Shown here: piece by piece, positions 1-6,545 of the stretch
How positions within the stretch are numbered: position 1 is the stretch's first letter
Layout of the letters: each line of letters begins with the position of its first letter
Assembly (NCBI RefSeq): GCF_000469505.1
Contig: NZ_KI272832.1
Span: 1-6,545 of the forward strand
DNA length: 6,545 bases
Reading direction: 5' to 3'
From: Leptotrichia sp. oral taxon 215 str. W9775
GTDB lineage: Bacteria; Fusobacteriota; Fusobacteriia; Fusobacteriales; Leptotrichiaceae
The notes under the pieces: model-generated
The model's database searches: none
What the model saw: only the letters and a program-made list of their open reading frames with translations
What the model was told of the DNA's origin: nothing
Position numbers and translations under genes: made by a program

Positions 1-196
1 ATGGTCTGATACTTGTTCTTTCACTTGTTCTTATATTGTATCCTAATTCATTCTTTAATGCTACTCCATAAGTTGTATAGTCAGATTTTGCATTGAAGAT
101 TTCATCCACTACCAGATATTTTCTATGCATATCGTTTCTTGATACATATCCTTCTCCTGAGATTGTCCACTGTAAACTTCCGTTATGGTCTGTGCC
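1..196 (-). pseudogene. Autotransporter beta-barrel continuation, out of frame with the main gene and cut by the window edge
   Basis: On the minus strand from position 196 down to 2 there is an uninterrupted frame of 65 codons that begins GTDHNGSLQWTISGEGY, continues through DEIFNAKSDYTTYGVALKNE and ends at ...ERTSIRP at the edge. It alternates polar and hydrophobic residues with aromatics, as expected for outer-membrane beta strands, and from memory it is the segment that follows LKLGIFKTMSP in fusobacterial autotransporter barrels. It has no start codon or ribosome binding site of its own. It is separated from the main gene by the 35-bp duplication and by what looks like one missing base near 191-199. 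In this frame a TAA at 209-211 closes the upstream side. I read it as the disconnected middle of the barrel domain, with the rest of the barrel beyond the window. It could instead be intact sequence with an assembly error at the junction. Confidence 0.8.
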
Positions 197-265
197 GGTG
201 ACATTGTCTTAAAGATTCCTAATTTTAACACGGTGACATTGTCTTGAAGATTCCTAATTTTAACA
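196..265 (-). repeat. 35-bp imperfect tandem duplication inside the barrel coding region
   Basis: Positions 196-230 and 231-265 are direct copies that differ at one base: A at 211 against G at 246 on the plus strand. Read on the minus strand, both encode LKLGIFKTMSP, and the difference is a synonymous TTC/TTT codon for Phe. Thirty-five is not a multiple of three, so the extra copy shifts the frame, and the main gene stops at TAA (225-227) just after reading ...KTMSPC. The synonymous difference suggests two diverged homologous sequences joined end to end rather than simple recent slippage, although one later mutation or a sequencing error is also possible. Confidence 0.95.
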
Positions 266-3200
266 TAGTCTGATTTTCTTTTGATCCCCCTATGTCTTTA
301 AACTTGAATCTGTTATGTGCCGCTCCTGCATACCATCCGCTTGAGTTTCCTAACTTAACTGTTTCATCTTCATGCAGGTATGCAAATCCATACGCATTGC
401 TTGTATAGTCGATAATTCCTGCTGTATCTGTACTGTATTCATCTCTCATTCCGAATACTTTTATTTTGTTTGACTGTTTAGACTTAGTATCCCATTCTTT
501 AGATAAATGAGTTATTTCTTTGTCTATTAGTCTTCCTGTTCCATAAGTTCTCTGCTGAACACTTGCATACTGATGTCCCATCATTTCGTCAAATGCCTGA
601 GATAATAAAATATCTTCATTATCTCCTATACTATTAAGCTTATTGAATAATACTTTTTCTCTTGAATCCAGTTCATTCATTCCGTATCTTTGTTCCAGTC
701 CGTCAGTGAAATTATACAAGTCACTATCGTTTGCGTATTTAGTATATGGATATTTAGCCATAAGTACTGTTTCATCTCCACTTACAGCTACATCTCCTTC
801 GTCATACGTTGCTTGCCATGTCAGTGATCCTGAATAAAATTTCAGTTTTCCTGAAGGATTTGTATCTAGGAATGGTTTTAATATATTATTTCCTATTTTT
901 ATTGCTTTAGCATTTGTTTTTTCTGCAGCCTCTATTCCTATTATTATATCTGTTGTTCCTGTAGGTGCATATCCTGATCCTGATATAGGTTTTGTTCTTC
1001 CTAATGTGTCTACATACACACCTATATTTGAAAATGCAAAATTTTGTACTTCAGGTATATTATTTACTATCTCTGTTTGTATAATATTTCCATTTTCATC
1101 GAAGGCTTTTACTTTTCCATCAACATCTTTTTTCAGTGTAATTCCACCTGAAGACTTAGTTGGATCGTATGTTATAGCTTCATAAGGTGTTGCTCCCCCA
1201 TTTGCAACTACTTTTCCTCCTGTTGGAGAACCTGAAAGGTGTGTTCCATTTATCTGTCCGTCAACATTTCCAGTAGTCAATGGAGTCGTTTCATCTATTC
1301 CTTTACTATTTCTGAAATAAACGCCTTTTGTTCCTCCACCTTCTACTTCTATTGTTCCGTAGTTCTTTATTATACTATTATAAACATACATTCCATAACC
1401 TGAATCTGCATTTATTTTTATGTTTCCATAATTTTCAAATGTACTTCTATTATTTACAACAACTCCTATCAGACCATTTACATGAGAATTTCCTGCATAA
1501 TTTCCTGCTGTTATTATATCTCCATAGTTTCTTCCTAATGCACCATCATCAAGGAACATTCCTGTCATCTGCTCTATACGGTTAGAAGAATTTGCTCCTG
1601 ATGCATCAAGTACTATTCTTCCTGCCGCTCTATTTTCAACAACTGTTCCAGCTCCTGCTCCATACATTCCTATACCTTTATTTCCTGTTACAGTTATTGT
1701 ACTATTATTGTATATTTGAGCACCATCTTTTGCAGCCATACCAATTGAATATAAATCTGCCGAACTATTTGACTTACCTATTGTTATAAGAGCATTATTT
1801 GTTCCTGTTCCACCATTAATATTAAGCATTCCCACATTCCCTATTCCAGATTGTAAATTCAATGCAGCATTGTTATTTACATTACTTCCATCTCCATACA
1901 ATGCTACGTTTGCATTTCCTGATGAAGTTATTATAGTATTGTTATTAATAGCAGCTCCTTCTCTTGAGTAAGCATAGATTGTATCTTCTCCCAATGTCTG
2001 TGTTGTTCCTGCTGCACCATTAAATACTCCTGATGCTCCCTTTACAGCAAATCCAATCGATGAATTTCCAATTCCAATTTCACTGTGATAATTATTTACA
2101 GTTGCATCTACTCCAAATACTCCAATCGCATTATTTGCAGCTATATTTAATGTAGTTCCGTTATTTACATTTACTATTCCACCGTCTTTATATACTCCTG
2201 TTCCACCTGAACCTACAGACAGTGTAGAACCTGACTGAAGATCAACATTTGTTGCACCATTCGAGTAAATTCCTATTGAATTTACTCCAGATTCAACTGT
2301 TCCTGTATTTGTAACTGTTGGAGCATATATAGCTATACTTGGACTTGATGGATTTGATGAATCTCCAACTTTTACTGTTCCGTTATTTGCTACAGAAACT
2401 GCTGAGAATAATCCAGTTGAATTATCTCCTGTAAGATTAACCGTTGTTCCTGTATTTGTAAAAGCCTGATTCGAATATACTCCCTTTGCTCCTGTAGCTG
2501 CACTTGTAATAGTCCCTCCTACAAGATTCAATATTGAATTTACTCCTTGTATTCCTACTCCATTTGTTCCTAATGTTATTGTCCCACCATTATTATTTAT
2601 TGTAGTATTTTCAGTATATACTCCTACTCCACCAGGATTATTTCCAAAGTTTATTTGAGAATTTCCTCCTAAAGTTACTGTTGATGTTGCTGAATGGTTT
2701 TTTGCAACTACTCCATATGAAGCAGCTGTTGTTCCCGTTGAGTTTATTACTCCGTCATTTGTAAGATTTATATCTCCTGTTGTTACTGCAGGGTTCAAGT
2801 TGTTAATTCCATATAATGCTGCTCCACCATTTCCTACTGTTATTGTACCTAAGTTAGATACTACTGATCCATTTATTCCAAGTAATCCTATTCCATTGTC
2901 TCCTGTGTTATTTATAATTCCAGCCGAAGTATTTTCTATTGTTCCAAAATCAGTAACTATTGCAGTTAATCCTGCTTGATTAGTTAAATCTACTGTAGAG
3001 TTATTTGTTACTTTCAAATCATTTACTGAACTTCCTGAATTTCCTTGAGCTACTGCATAAGTTAAATTATTTGCAATATTTGCTCCATTATTGGTCATAA
3101 GACTATTTATATTTACATTTGATGAAATAAAGTCTAAACTGTGGAATTTATCATTCTCATCATTCAAGTTAACCTGCTGATCAAGATTTAATGTTGCTTT

Positions 3201-6068
3201 ATTTACTGTATAATATTTATACTTGTTTCCTGTTATTGAAACTACATGTTCTCCATTTGCATTATTCAAGTTTATAGTTCCACCTACAGGTTGTGTAGGT
3301 ATTGAAGATAAATTAACTGTCAGTCCAGGTTGGTTGAATACGAATAAACGTCCTCCTTCCCTCATTGTAAGATTCAATGCTCCTCCTGCATTATGAAGCA
3401 TATTTAAGAACGTAGACTCACTTCCTATAGCTCCTACATTGTAGAATGCTACTCCGCCCTTTTCTATAGTTGCATTTACATTATTCTTAATATTAAATTT
3501 TCCTGTAGGTGTATAGTTTCCACCTGATAATGTATAATTATAGAAAAGTAGTCCTGTATCTCCTACTTTTGCAGCAAGATTTTCCAGTTCCATTTCTGAA
3601 TCTTCTGCAAACATTGCTACCGCACCTTTTTTAGATTCTATATTTCCATTCAATTTTGTAGAAGAGCTTGTTCCTTTTGAGTATACTCCTATCGAGTTCT
3701 CACCTTCAGCTGTTATCGTACTTCCATTCATATTATATGTACCAAAGTTTACAAGTCCGGCATTCTTACTTCCACCTGTAACTTCTATTTTAGAAGTTGC
3801 TCCTGAATATCCAGTCAATCCAGTATCTATATACATACCCAGATTTCCTGTCCCACCTGAAACTGTTATTGTTTTATTATTAGTAGGTTTACTTCCAGCT
3901 ATTTTACTCATCATTCCGGCATTTGAACTTCCACCTGCAATCTCTATTGTTCCCTCATTGGTAACATTTGCTGTTGCTCCATTAGCAAACATTCCAATAT
4001 TATTACTTCCATTTTCTATTTTAATATTTCCAGAATTCACTCCTGTCTGAGCATTTCCCGCTGCTCCTGATACTGTTCCTTTATCTATTCTCATTCCTAT
4101 ATTGTAATTTCCTGACAAATTTATTTTCCCACTACTTTCATTTGTAAAAGTATCTGCAAAATTTGTCTTTAAAAATAATCCTGTATTTCCTGTTCCTGAT
4201 ATATTTATTTCCCCTTCATTTTTAACCATATTCCCTGCCTGAATCGCTGTAAAAGCACTATCATCCATATTTGGATCTTCCAGTACTGCTATTCCTGCGG
4301 ATTTACCATATGGAACAGTTCCTGCTGCGGCTCTTTCATCATGTCCACTAACTTCTATTTTACCCTTATTTACTACAGATGAATTAGTTGCATCAACAGC
4401 AGAAGATACTTTTATTCCATAACTTTCTATTCCTGAAGTTGAAATTGTTGCACCTTCTTCATTAAGTATTTCTATTTTAGGAGTTGTATTTTTTACAGGG
4501 GAATATATCTGAATTCCTATTGATTTATCTCCATGAAATTCTATTTTTCCTCCTGTTTCATTTTTAGTAACATATTTTTTTGTTGCCGCCGCCACACTAT
4601 CATCTTCAAGAGTTAATATCATTCCTATTTTTGCCCCAAAATATCCTGCCAGATTTCTATAAAATGTTGTTTTAGAAGGATTTGATAAGTTAGTAGGAGG
4701 CGTTGTGTTCCAACCATATAATCCTAAATCTAAATCAATTGTTCCACCTTTAGCTACGTTACCTATCGTAGTATCTGCCGCTTCACTTGCATCTGTTATT
4801 ATTCCCTTATTATAAAGAGTTCTGTCAGTTGCATCTCCCAATCTATCATACTGCATTTCAAGACCTATAACTAACGGCCCTTTCAAGTTTAAAGTTGAAT
4901 TATTTCTTATATAACTATTATTTCTTGCATTATCTAATGTTGCTATACGGCTTCCTCCAACAAGAAATTCCTGATTATTAAATGCCCTTCCTGCAGCTTG
5001 TTCAGCTGTTCTTTCACTTGCAGTTAAAGGATTTATAGAATCTATATCTAAAGGATTTTCTATAGTTACTCCTGAACTTCCAACAACATCAAAATGAACT
5101 TTCAGCAATCTCCATTGCCCCTTATTTCTACCTGATACTGTATCAGAAAAATTCCATGAATATCTTAATGCAGGGTCATTGGCAAGATTGGCAGTAACAT
5201 TTCCAACATTACCATACGATTTAGGAGTCCCGATTGTTCCTCCACCTCTTACAAAACCAAATCCGGCATTTGTAGTAACTGCACAACTTTCCATATCATT
5301 ACAAAATGCTCCCAGTTCAATATTAAAAACTGGTGCCACTCCAGGTGTAGGAACATTTATTTCAGGTGCAGCAGGATTAAATTTTGGTATATTTACATCA
5401 GGTAATGCCGGTCCTGTTCCTGTTGGTCCAGCAGGTGCTGCTACTGCTACTGGGGTTCTTGTTACTGCTTTTGGTCTTATACTTGCCCCTAATTCCAGTT
5501 CATTTGTCGGTTCTAAAATTGCATTTCTTTCTATAAGTCCATATCCATTTAATAAAAGTCCATTTCTTTTAGTTGTAGATGCTGAATAAAGATCTGTCTC
5601 TCCTTGATTTAATAAACTATATGCATATCCTGTAGGTGTTACATTTCTTTCCCACCATTCTCCTCTTCTGAATATTCCTTCATATGGATATTTTTCCTTC
5701 TTATCTCCTATACCTTTATAAGTTCCTCTCCAGTCACTGTAGAAATAATTCATTCCATACTGCCATGAACTCCATGGAGATTTTACTACATGATCTCCTT
5801 GTTCCATTAATTGTATTAGCTCAAGATTTGAACCTTTCATTAACTTATTATTTTCAGCTTTTGCTTCCTTAAACAACTTCTTCATATCCATTATTGATGT
5901 CTGAAGCCCTTTTTTTGCTGTTTCTACCTCATCTTTTCCATTAGCTGTAAGTGATAATGAACCTGTTACTAAAAATGAAAATAATAATGCCATGTTATAT
6001 TTTATATCTTTACATCTCTTTACAAATGTTCTTAATTCTTTTTCTATTCTTCTTAAGTTGTTATTCAT
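225..6068 (-). CDS. Giant fusobacterial type Va autotransporter adhesin, barrel truncated by frameshift
   Basis: This encodes 1947 residues and is predicted to be a surface adhesin secreted by the type V route. Residues 1-44 form a long signal peptide; 45-91 are a charged, probably helical stretch; 92-192 are the conserved block with VVKSPWSSWQYGMNYFYSDW and GEWWERNVTPTGYAYSLL; 203-248 are a Pro/Ala-rich linker. About 510-1600 is an Asn/Gly/Thr-rich beta-helix passenger with repeated NIGM/SIGV-type rungs, interrupted at 880-1055. Residues 1674-1820 are a junction region, 1821-1862 a helical linker, and 1863-1946 the first strands of the autotransporter beta-domain. Only about 80 of the usual 250-280 barrel residues are present before the premature stop, so as written the product should not anchor in the outer membrane. 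The start at 6068 is chosen because it gives the family's basic n-region and has an upstream Shine-Dalgarno; the next Met, residue 26, would remove that region. It follows a FadA-like gene on the same strand after 187 bp. RadD/Fap2-type adhesins are relatives by architecture, but the target bound here cannot be told. Confidence 0.92.
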   Translation of the reverse strand: MNNNLRRIEKELRTFVKRCKDIKYNMALLFSFLVTGSLSLTANGKDEVETAKKGLQTSIMDMKKLFKEAKAENNKLMKGSNLELIQLMEQGDHVVKSPWSSWQYGMNYFYSDWRGTYKGIGDKKEKYPYEGIFRRGEWWERNVTPTGYAYSLLNQGETDLYSASTTKRNGLLLNGYGLIERNAILEPTNELELGASIRPKAVTRTPVAVAAPAGPTGTGPALPDVNIPKFNPAAPEINVPTPGVAPVFNIELGAFCNDMESCAVTTNAGFGFVRGGGTIGTPKSYGNVGNVTANLANDPALRYSWNFSDTVSGRNKGQWRLLKVHFDVVGSSGVTIENPLDIDSINPLTASERTAEQAAGRAFNNQEFLVGGSRIATLDNARNNSYIRNNSTLNLKGPLVIGLEMQYDRLGDATDRTLYNKGIITDASEAADTTIGNVAKGGTIDLDLGLYGWNTTPPTNLSNPSKTTFYRNLAGYFGAKIGMILTLEDDSVAAATKKYVTKNETGGKIEFHGDKSIGIQIYSPVKNTTPKIEILNEEGATISTSGIESYGIKVSSAVDATNSSVVNKGKIEVSGHDERAAAGTVPYGKSAGIAVLEDPNMDDSAFTAIQAGNMVKNEGEINISGTGNTGLFLKTNFADTFTNESSGKINLSGNYNIGMRIDKGTVSGAAGNAQTGVNSGNIKIENGSNNIGMFANGATANVTNEGTIEIAGGSSNAGMMSKIAGSKPTNNKTITVSGGTGNLGMYIDTGLTGYSGATSKIEVTGGSKNAGLVNFGTYNMNGSTITAEGENSIGVYSKGTSSSTKLNGNIESKKGAVAMFAEDSEMELENLAAKVGDTGLLFYNYTLSGGNYTPTGKFNIKNNVNATIEKGGVAFYNVGAIGSESTFLNMLHNAGGALNLTMREGGRLFVFNQPGLTVNLSSIPTQPVGGTINLNNANGEHVVSITGNKYKYYTVNKATLNLDQQVNLNDENDKFHSLDFISSNVNINSLMTNNGANIANNLTYAVAQGNSGSSVNDLKVTNNSTVDLTNQAGLTAIVTDFGTIENTSAGIINNTGDNGIGLLGINGSVVSNLGTITVGNGGAALYGINNLNPAVTTGDINLTNDGVINSTGTTAASYGVVAKNHSATSTVTLGGNSQINFGNNPGGVGVYTENTTINNNGGTITLGTNGVGIQGVNSILNLVGGTITSAATGAKGVYSNQAFTNTGTTVNLTGDNSTGLFSAVSVANNGTVKVGDSSNPSSPSIAIYAPTVTNTGTVESGVNSIGIYSNGATNVDLQSGSTLSVGSGGTGVYKDGGIVNVNNGTTLNIAANNAIGVFGVDATVNNYHSEIGIGNSSIGFAVKGASGVFNGAAGTTQTLGEDTIYAYSREGAAINNNTIITSSGNANVALYGDGSNVNNNAALNLQSGIGNVGMLNINGGTGTNNALITIGKSNSSADLYSIGMAAKDGAQIYNNSTITVTGNKGIGMYGAGAGTVVENRAAGRIVLDASGANSSNRIEQMTGMFLDDGALGRNYGDIITAGNYAGNSHVNGLIGVVVNNRSTFENYGNIKINADSGYGMYVYNSIIKNYGTIEVEGGGTKGVYFRNSKGIDETTPLTTGNVDGQINGTHLSGSPTGGKVVANGGATPYEAITYDPTKSSGGITLKKDVDGKVKAFDENGNIIQTEIVNNIPEVQNFAFSNIGVYVDTLGRTKPISGSGYAPTGTTDIIIGIEAAEKTNAKAIKIGNNILKPFLDTNPSGKLKFYSGSLTWQATYDEGDVAVSGDETVLMAKYPYTKYANDSDLYNFTDGLEQRYGMNELDSREKVLFNKLNSIGDNEDILLSQAFDEMMGHQYASVQQRTYGTGRLIDKEITHLSKEWDTKSKQSNKIKVFGMRDEYSTDTAGIIDYTSNAYGFAYLHEDETVKLGNSSGWYAGAAHNRFKFKDIGGSKENQTMLKLGIFKTMSPC
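1326..2891 (-). repeat. Beta-helix repeat ladder, second block of the passenger
   Basis: This covers residues about 1060-1581. The xG(I/M/L/V) motif recurs about every 24 residues, near 1060, 1083, 1118, 1148, 1171, 1195, 1218, 1245, 1265, 1290, 1315, 1338, 1364, 1388, 1412, 1442, 1466, 1502, 1534, 1558 and 1581. Most gaps are 20-27 residues, with a few of 30-36 that may hold loops. The regularity is clearer than in the first block. It fits a long beta-helix stalk and also makes the DNA rich in imperfect repeats of the type tattcctat/ttcctgt on the plus strand. Confidence 0.78.
3450..4541 (-). repeat. Beta-helix repeat ladder, first block of the passenger
   Basis: This covers residues about 510-873. 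A small motif of the form (N/S)xG(I/M/L/V) recurs near residues 517, 551, 592, 629, 657, 691, 717, 743, 770, 793, 817, 838 and 873. Spacing is irregular and long at first (28-41 residues) and then tightens to 21-27. Between motifs are Asn/Gly-rich turns and short strands such as GxIxIxG. This pattern is typical of pertactin-like right-handed beta-helices, each motif marking roughly one or more turns. Positions were counted by eye and may be off by a residue or two. Confidence 0.75.
5493..5795 (-). other. Conserved N-terminal domain of fusobacterial autotransporters
   Basis: Residues 92-192 are dense in aromatics, with Trp at 99, 102, 113, 138 and 139 and many Tyr. The block contains SPWSSWQYGMNYFYSDW, then RGTYKGIGDKKEKYPYEG, GEWWERNV and NGYGLIERNAILEP. 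I recognise it as the conserved 'autotransporter-associated N-terminal domain' of Leptotrichia and Fusobacterium proteins. It lies after the signal peptide and before the Pro-rich linker at 203-248. Its function is not known to me. Confidence 0.8.
5937..6068 (-). other. Signal peptide of the autotransporter, with extended basic n-region
   Basis: Residues 1-44. An unusually long n-region of about 25 residues carries many charged residues (RR at 6-7, KRCK at 17-20). It is followed by a hydrophobic core, MALLFSFLVTGSLSL, at 26-40. The likely signal peptidase I site is after ANG (residue 44), because the charged stretch KDEVE starts there; this site is an estimate. Long n-regions of this kind are common in very large autotransporters and are typical of the fusobacterial family. 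Confidence 0.8.
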
Positions 6069-6074
6069 AACTGA

Positions 6075-6087
6075 CTCTCACTTTCCT
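6075..6087 (-). promoter_or_regulatory. Ribosome binding site of the autotransporter
   Basis: On the minus strand AGGAAAG (6081-6087) lies 12 bases before the ATG, and the overlapping purine run GTGAGAG (6075-6081) lies 6 bases before it. Either could pair with the 16S tail. The first has the better match and the second the better spacing. Together they support the start at 6068 over the internal Met at residue 26. Confidence 0.55.
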
Positions 6088-6173
6088 AAATTTTGTATTT
6101 TTATTACTATCGTTTTTCTCTCCTTAAAAGCTTAAATTCTATTCTTCAAAATCTAATTTGTTTTCCACACATA

Positions 6174-6217
6174 TTTTTGTATTTTACCTTCATCATATAA
6201 ATATTGAAATACAAAAA
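6174..6217. repeat. 11-bp perfect inverted repeat in the intergenic gap
   Basis: TTTTTGTATTT at 6174-6184 is matched by its reverse complement at 6207-6217, with a 22-base spacer. TTTTGTATTTT recurs as a direct copy at 6175-6185 and 6091-6101. The arms contain one G:C pair, so a stable transcription terminator is unlikely. An operator for a dimeric regulator is possible, but chance in AT-rich DNA is also possible. Confidence 0.4.
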
Positions 6218-6222
6218 ACTGT

Positions 6223-6252
6223 TTTATAAATAAAATATTTTTTGAAGTTTAA
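6223..6252 (-). promoter_or_regulatory. Weak sigma-70-type promoter candidate for the autotransporter
   Basis: On the minus strand a -35-like TTAAAC (6247-6252) is followed after 18 bases by a -10-like TATAAA (6223-6228), just downstream of the FadA-like stop codon. The -10 is good and the -35 poor. The whole gap is so AT-rich that such matches arise easily, and another -10-like TATGAT lies closer to the gene without a good -35. The autotransporter may instead be read through from the upstream gene. Confidence 0.2.
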
Positions 6253-6255
6253 CTT

Positions 6256-6545
6256 TTAATTTCCCATTATTGCGAGTATTTGTTCCAACTCAAATATTTT
6301 CTGCTCTTTTTCTCTTATTAATTTTGCTAAATTTTTATAATATATATCATAATTGTTCAAAATTTGCTTATATTTGTCTCTGTGCCATCTAACTTCAGAG
6401 TCTTTCTTTAATTTTTCAAAAAGTTTTTCCTTTCCTTCTTCTTTTGCTTTAAGGTCTGCCACTTCTGTTTCCAGTTGAGATTTTTGTGCTTCAAACTCCC
6501 TTTTTTTCTGTGCCTCCTTTTCAAGAAGGTCGTTAAACTTGTTTT
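6256..6545 (-). CDS. FadA-like coiled-coil adhesion protein, 5' end missing
   Basis: The frame is open from the window edge to TAA at 6256-6258, giving 95 residues that start NKFNDLLEKEAQKKREFEAQ and end FELEQILAIMGN. A GTG at 6460-6462 could be mistaken for the start, but the same frame continues upstream with matching heptad-like sequence, so the true start and signal peptide lie outside the window. The protein is almost entirely Lys/Glu-rich helix. The second half (RWHRDKYKQILNNYDIYYKN...KEQKIFELEQILAIMGN) lines up from memory with the FadA C-terminal helix (RFYKSQYQDL...KIQALRAGN), including the final GN. FadA precursors are about 129 residues, so roughly 30-35 are missing here. FadA forms an exported helical hairpin that assembles into adhesive filaments in Fusobacterium nucleatum, and family members often lie next to large autotransporter genes. 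Whether this paralogue binds host cells or assists its neighbour is unknown. Confidence 0.78.
   Translation of the reverse strand, partial: NKFNDLLEKEAQKKREFEAQKSQLETEVADLKAKEEGKEKLFEKLKKDSEVRWHRDKYKQILNNYDIYYKNLAKLIREKEQKIFELEQILAIMGN

Noticed and set aside
643..837. Plus-strand open frame of 64 codons
   Set aside because: It is antisense to the junction region of the autotransporter, with unremarkable composition and no family resemblance.
1328..1789. Two plus-strand open frames rich in Leu, Phe and His
   Set aside because: The composition is the reverse reading of Asn/Gly/Ile-rich beta-helix codons, not real membrane proteins.
1326..4541. Recurring tattcctat/ttcctgt words as uptake sequences, CRISPR or a DNA repeat element
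   Set aside because: They follow the codon frame of the recurring GIGM/TGN-type rungs on the minus strand, and spacing and sequence vary as protein repeats do.
5179..5589. Plus-strand open frame of 136 codons
   Set aside because: It lies wholly antisense to the autotransporter, across its Pro-rich linker and the sequence after it, whose codons give a Pro/Ala/Gly-rich reverse reading. It has no ribosome binding site that I can see and no recognisable protein.
5684..5872. Plus-strand open frame of 62 codons
   Set aside because: It is antisense to the conserved N-terminal domain, which has clear coding evidence on the minus strand.
6174..6240. Rho-independent terminator between the two genes
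   Set aside because: The available stems are almost all A:T and are not followed by a T-run on the minus strand in the right place. No GC-rich hairpin is present.
6460..6462. GTG as the start of a 68-residue FadA-like protein
   Set aside because: The frame stays open upstream to the window edge with the same coiled-coil character, and a start here would lose the signal peptide and the first helix.

Overview
The window looks like a piece of a Fusobacteriota genome, most likely Leptotrichia or a close relative. It is AT-rich. The large gene has the N-terminal signature of fusobacterial autotransporters: a long basic signal peptide, a short charged helix, then a Trp/Tyr-rich block containing SPWSSWQYGMNYFYSDW. 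The gene beside it encodes a small, highly charged coiled-coil protein that resembles the FadA adhesin family. The genus is inferred from recollection of these families, not from a search.

Layout, all genes on the minus strand and so read right to left. (1) 6256-6545: the 3' end of a FadA-like gene, with its 5' end outside the window. (2) 6069-6255: a 187-bp AT-rich gap with no convincing terminator, a weak promoter candidate, an 11-bp inverted repeat and a ribosome binding site. (3) 225-6068: a giant type Va autotransporter of 1947 residues, made of signal peptide, conserved N-terminal domain, Pro-rich linker, a very long beta-helix passenger with about 34 recurring xG(I/M/L/V) rungs, a junction region, a helical linker and only the first ~80 residues of the beta-barrel. 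(4) 196-265: a 35-bp imperfect tandem duplication that falls in the barrel and ends the frame. (5) 1-196: the barrel continues here in a different frame and runs off the window.

The five plus-strand open frames longer than 60 codons lie inside the autotransporter and look like antisense shadows.

The pairing suggests a surface adhesion locus: a small FadA-type adhesin followed by a large outer-membrane autotransporter, as seen around radD in Fusobacterium nucleatum. The most notable point is the broken barrel. The two 35-bp copies encode the same peptide, LKLGIFKTMSP, and differ by one synonymous base. The barrel then resumes in a third frame. This could be a recombination junction between paralogous autotransporters, a decayed gene, or an assembly join between paralogues. 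The sequence alone cannot decide among these.
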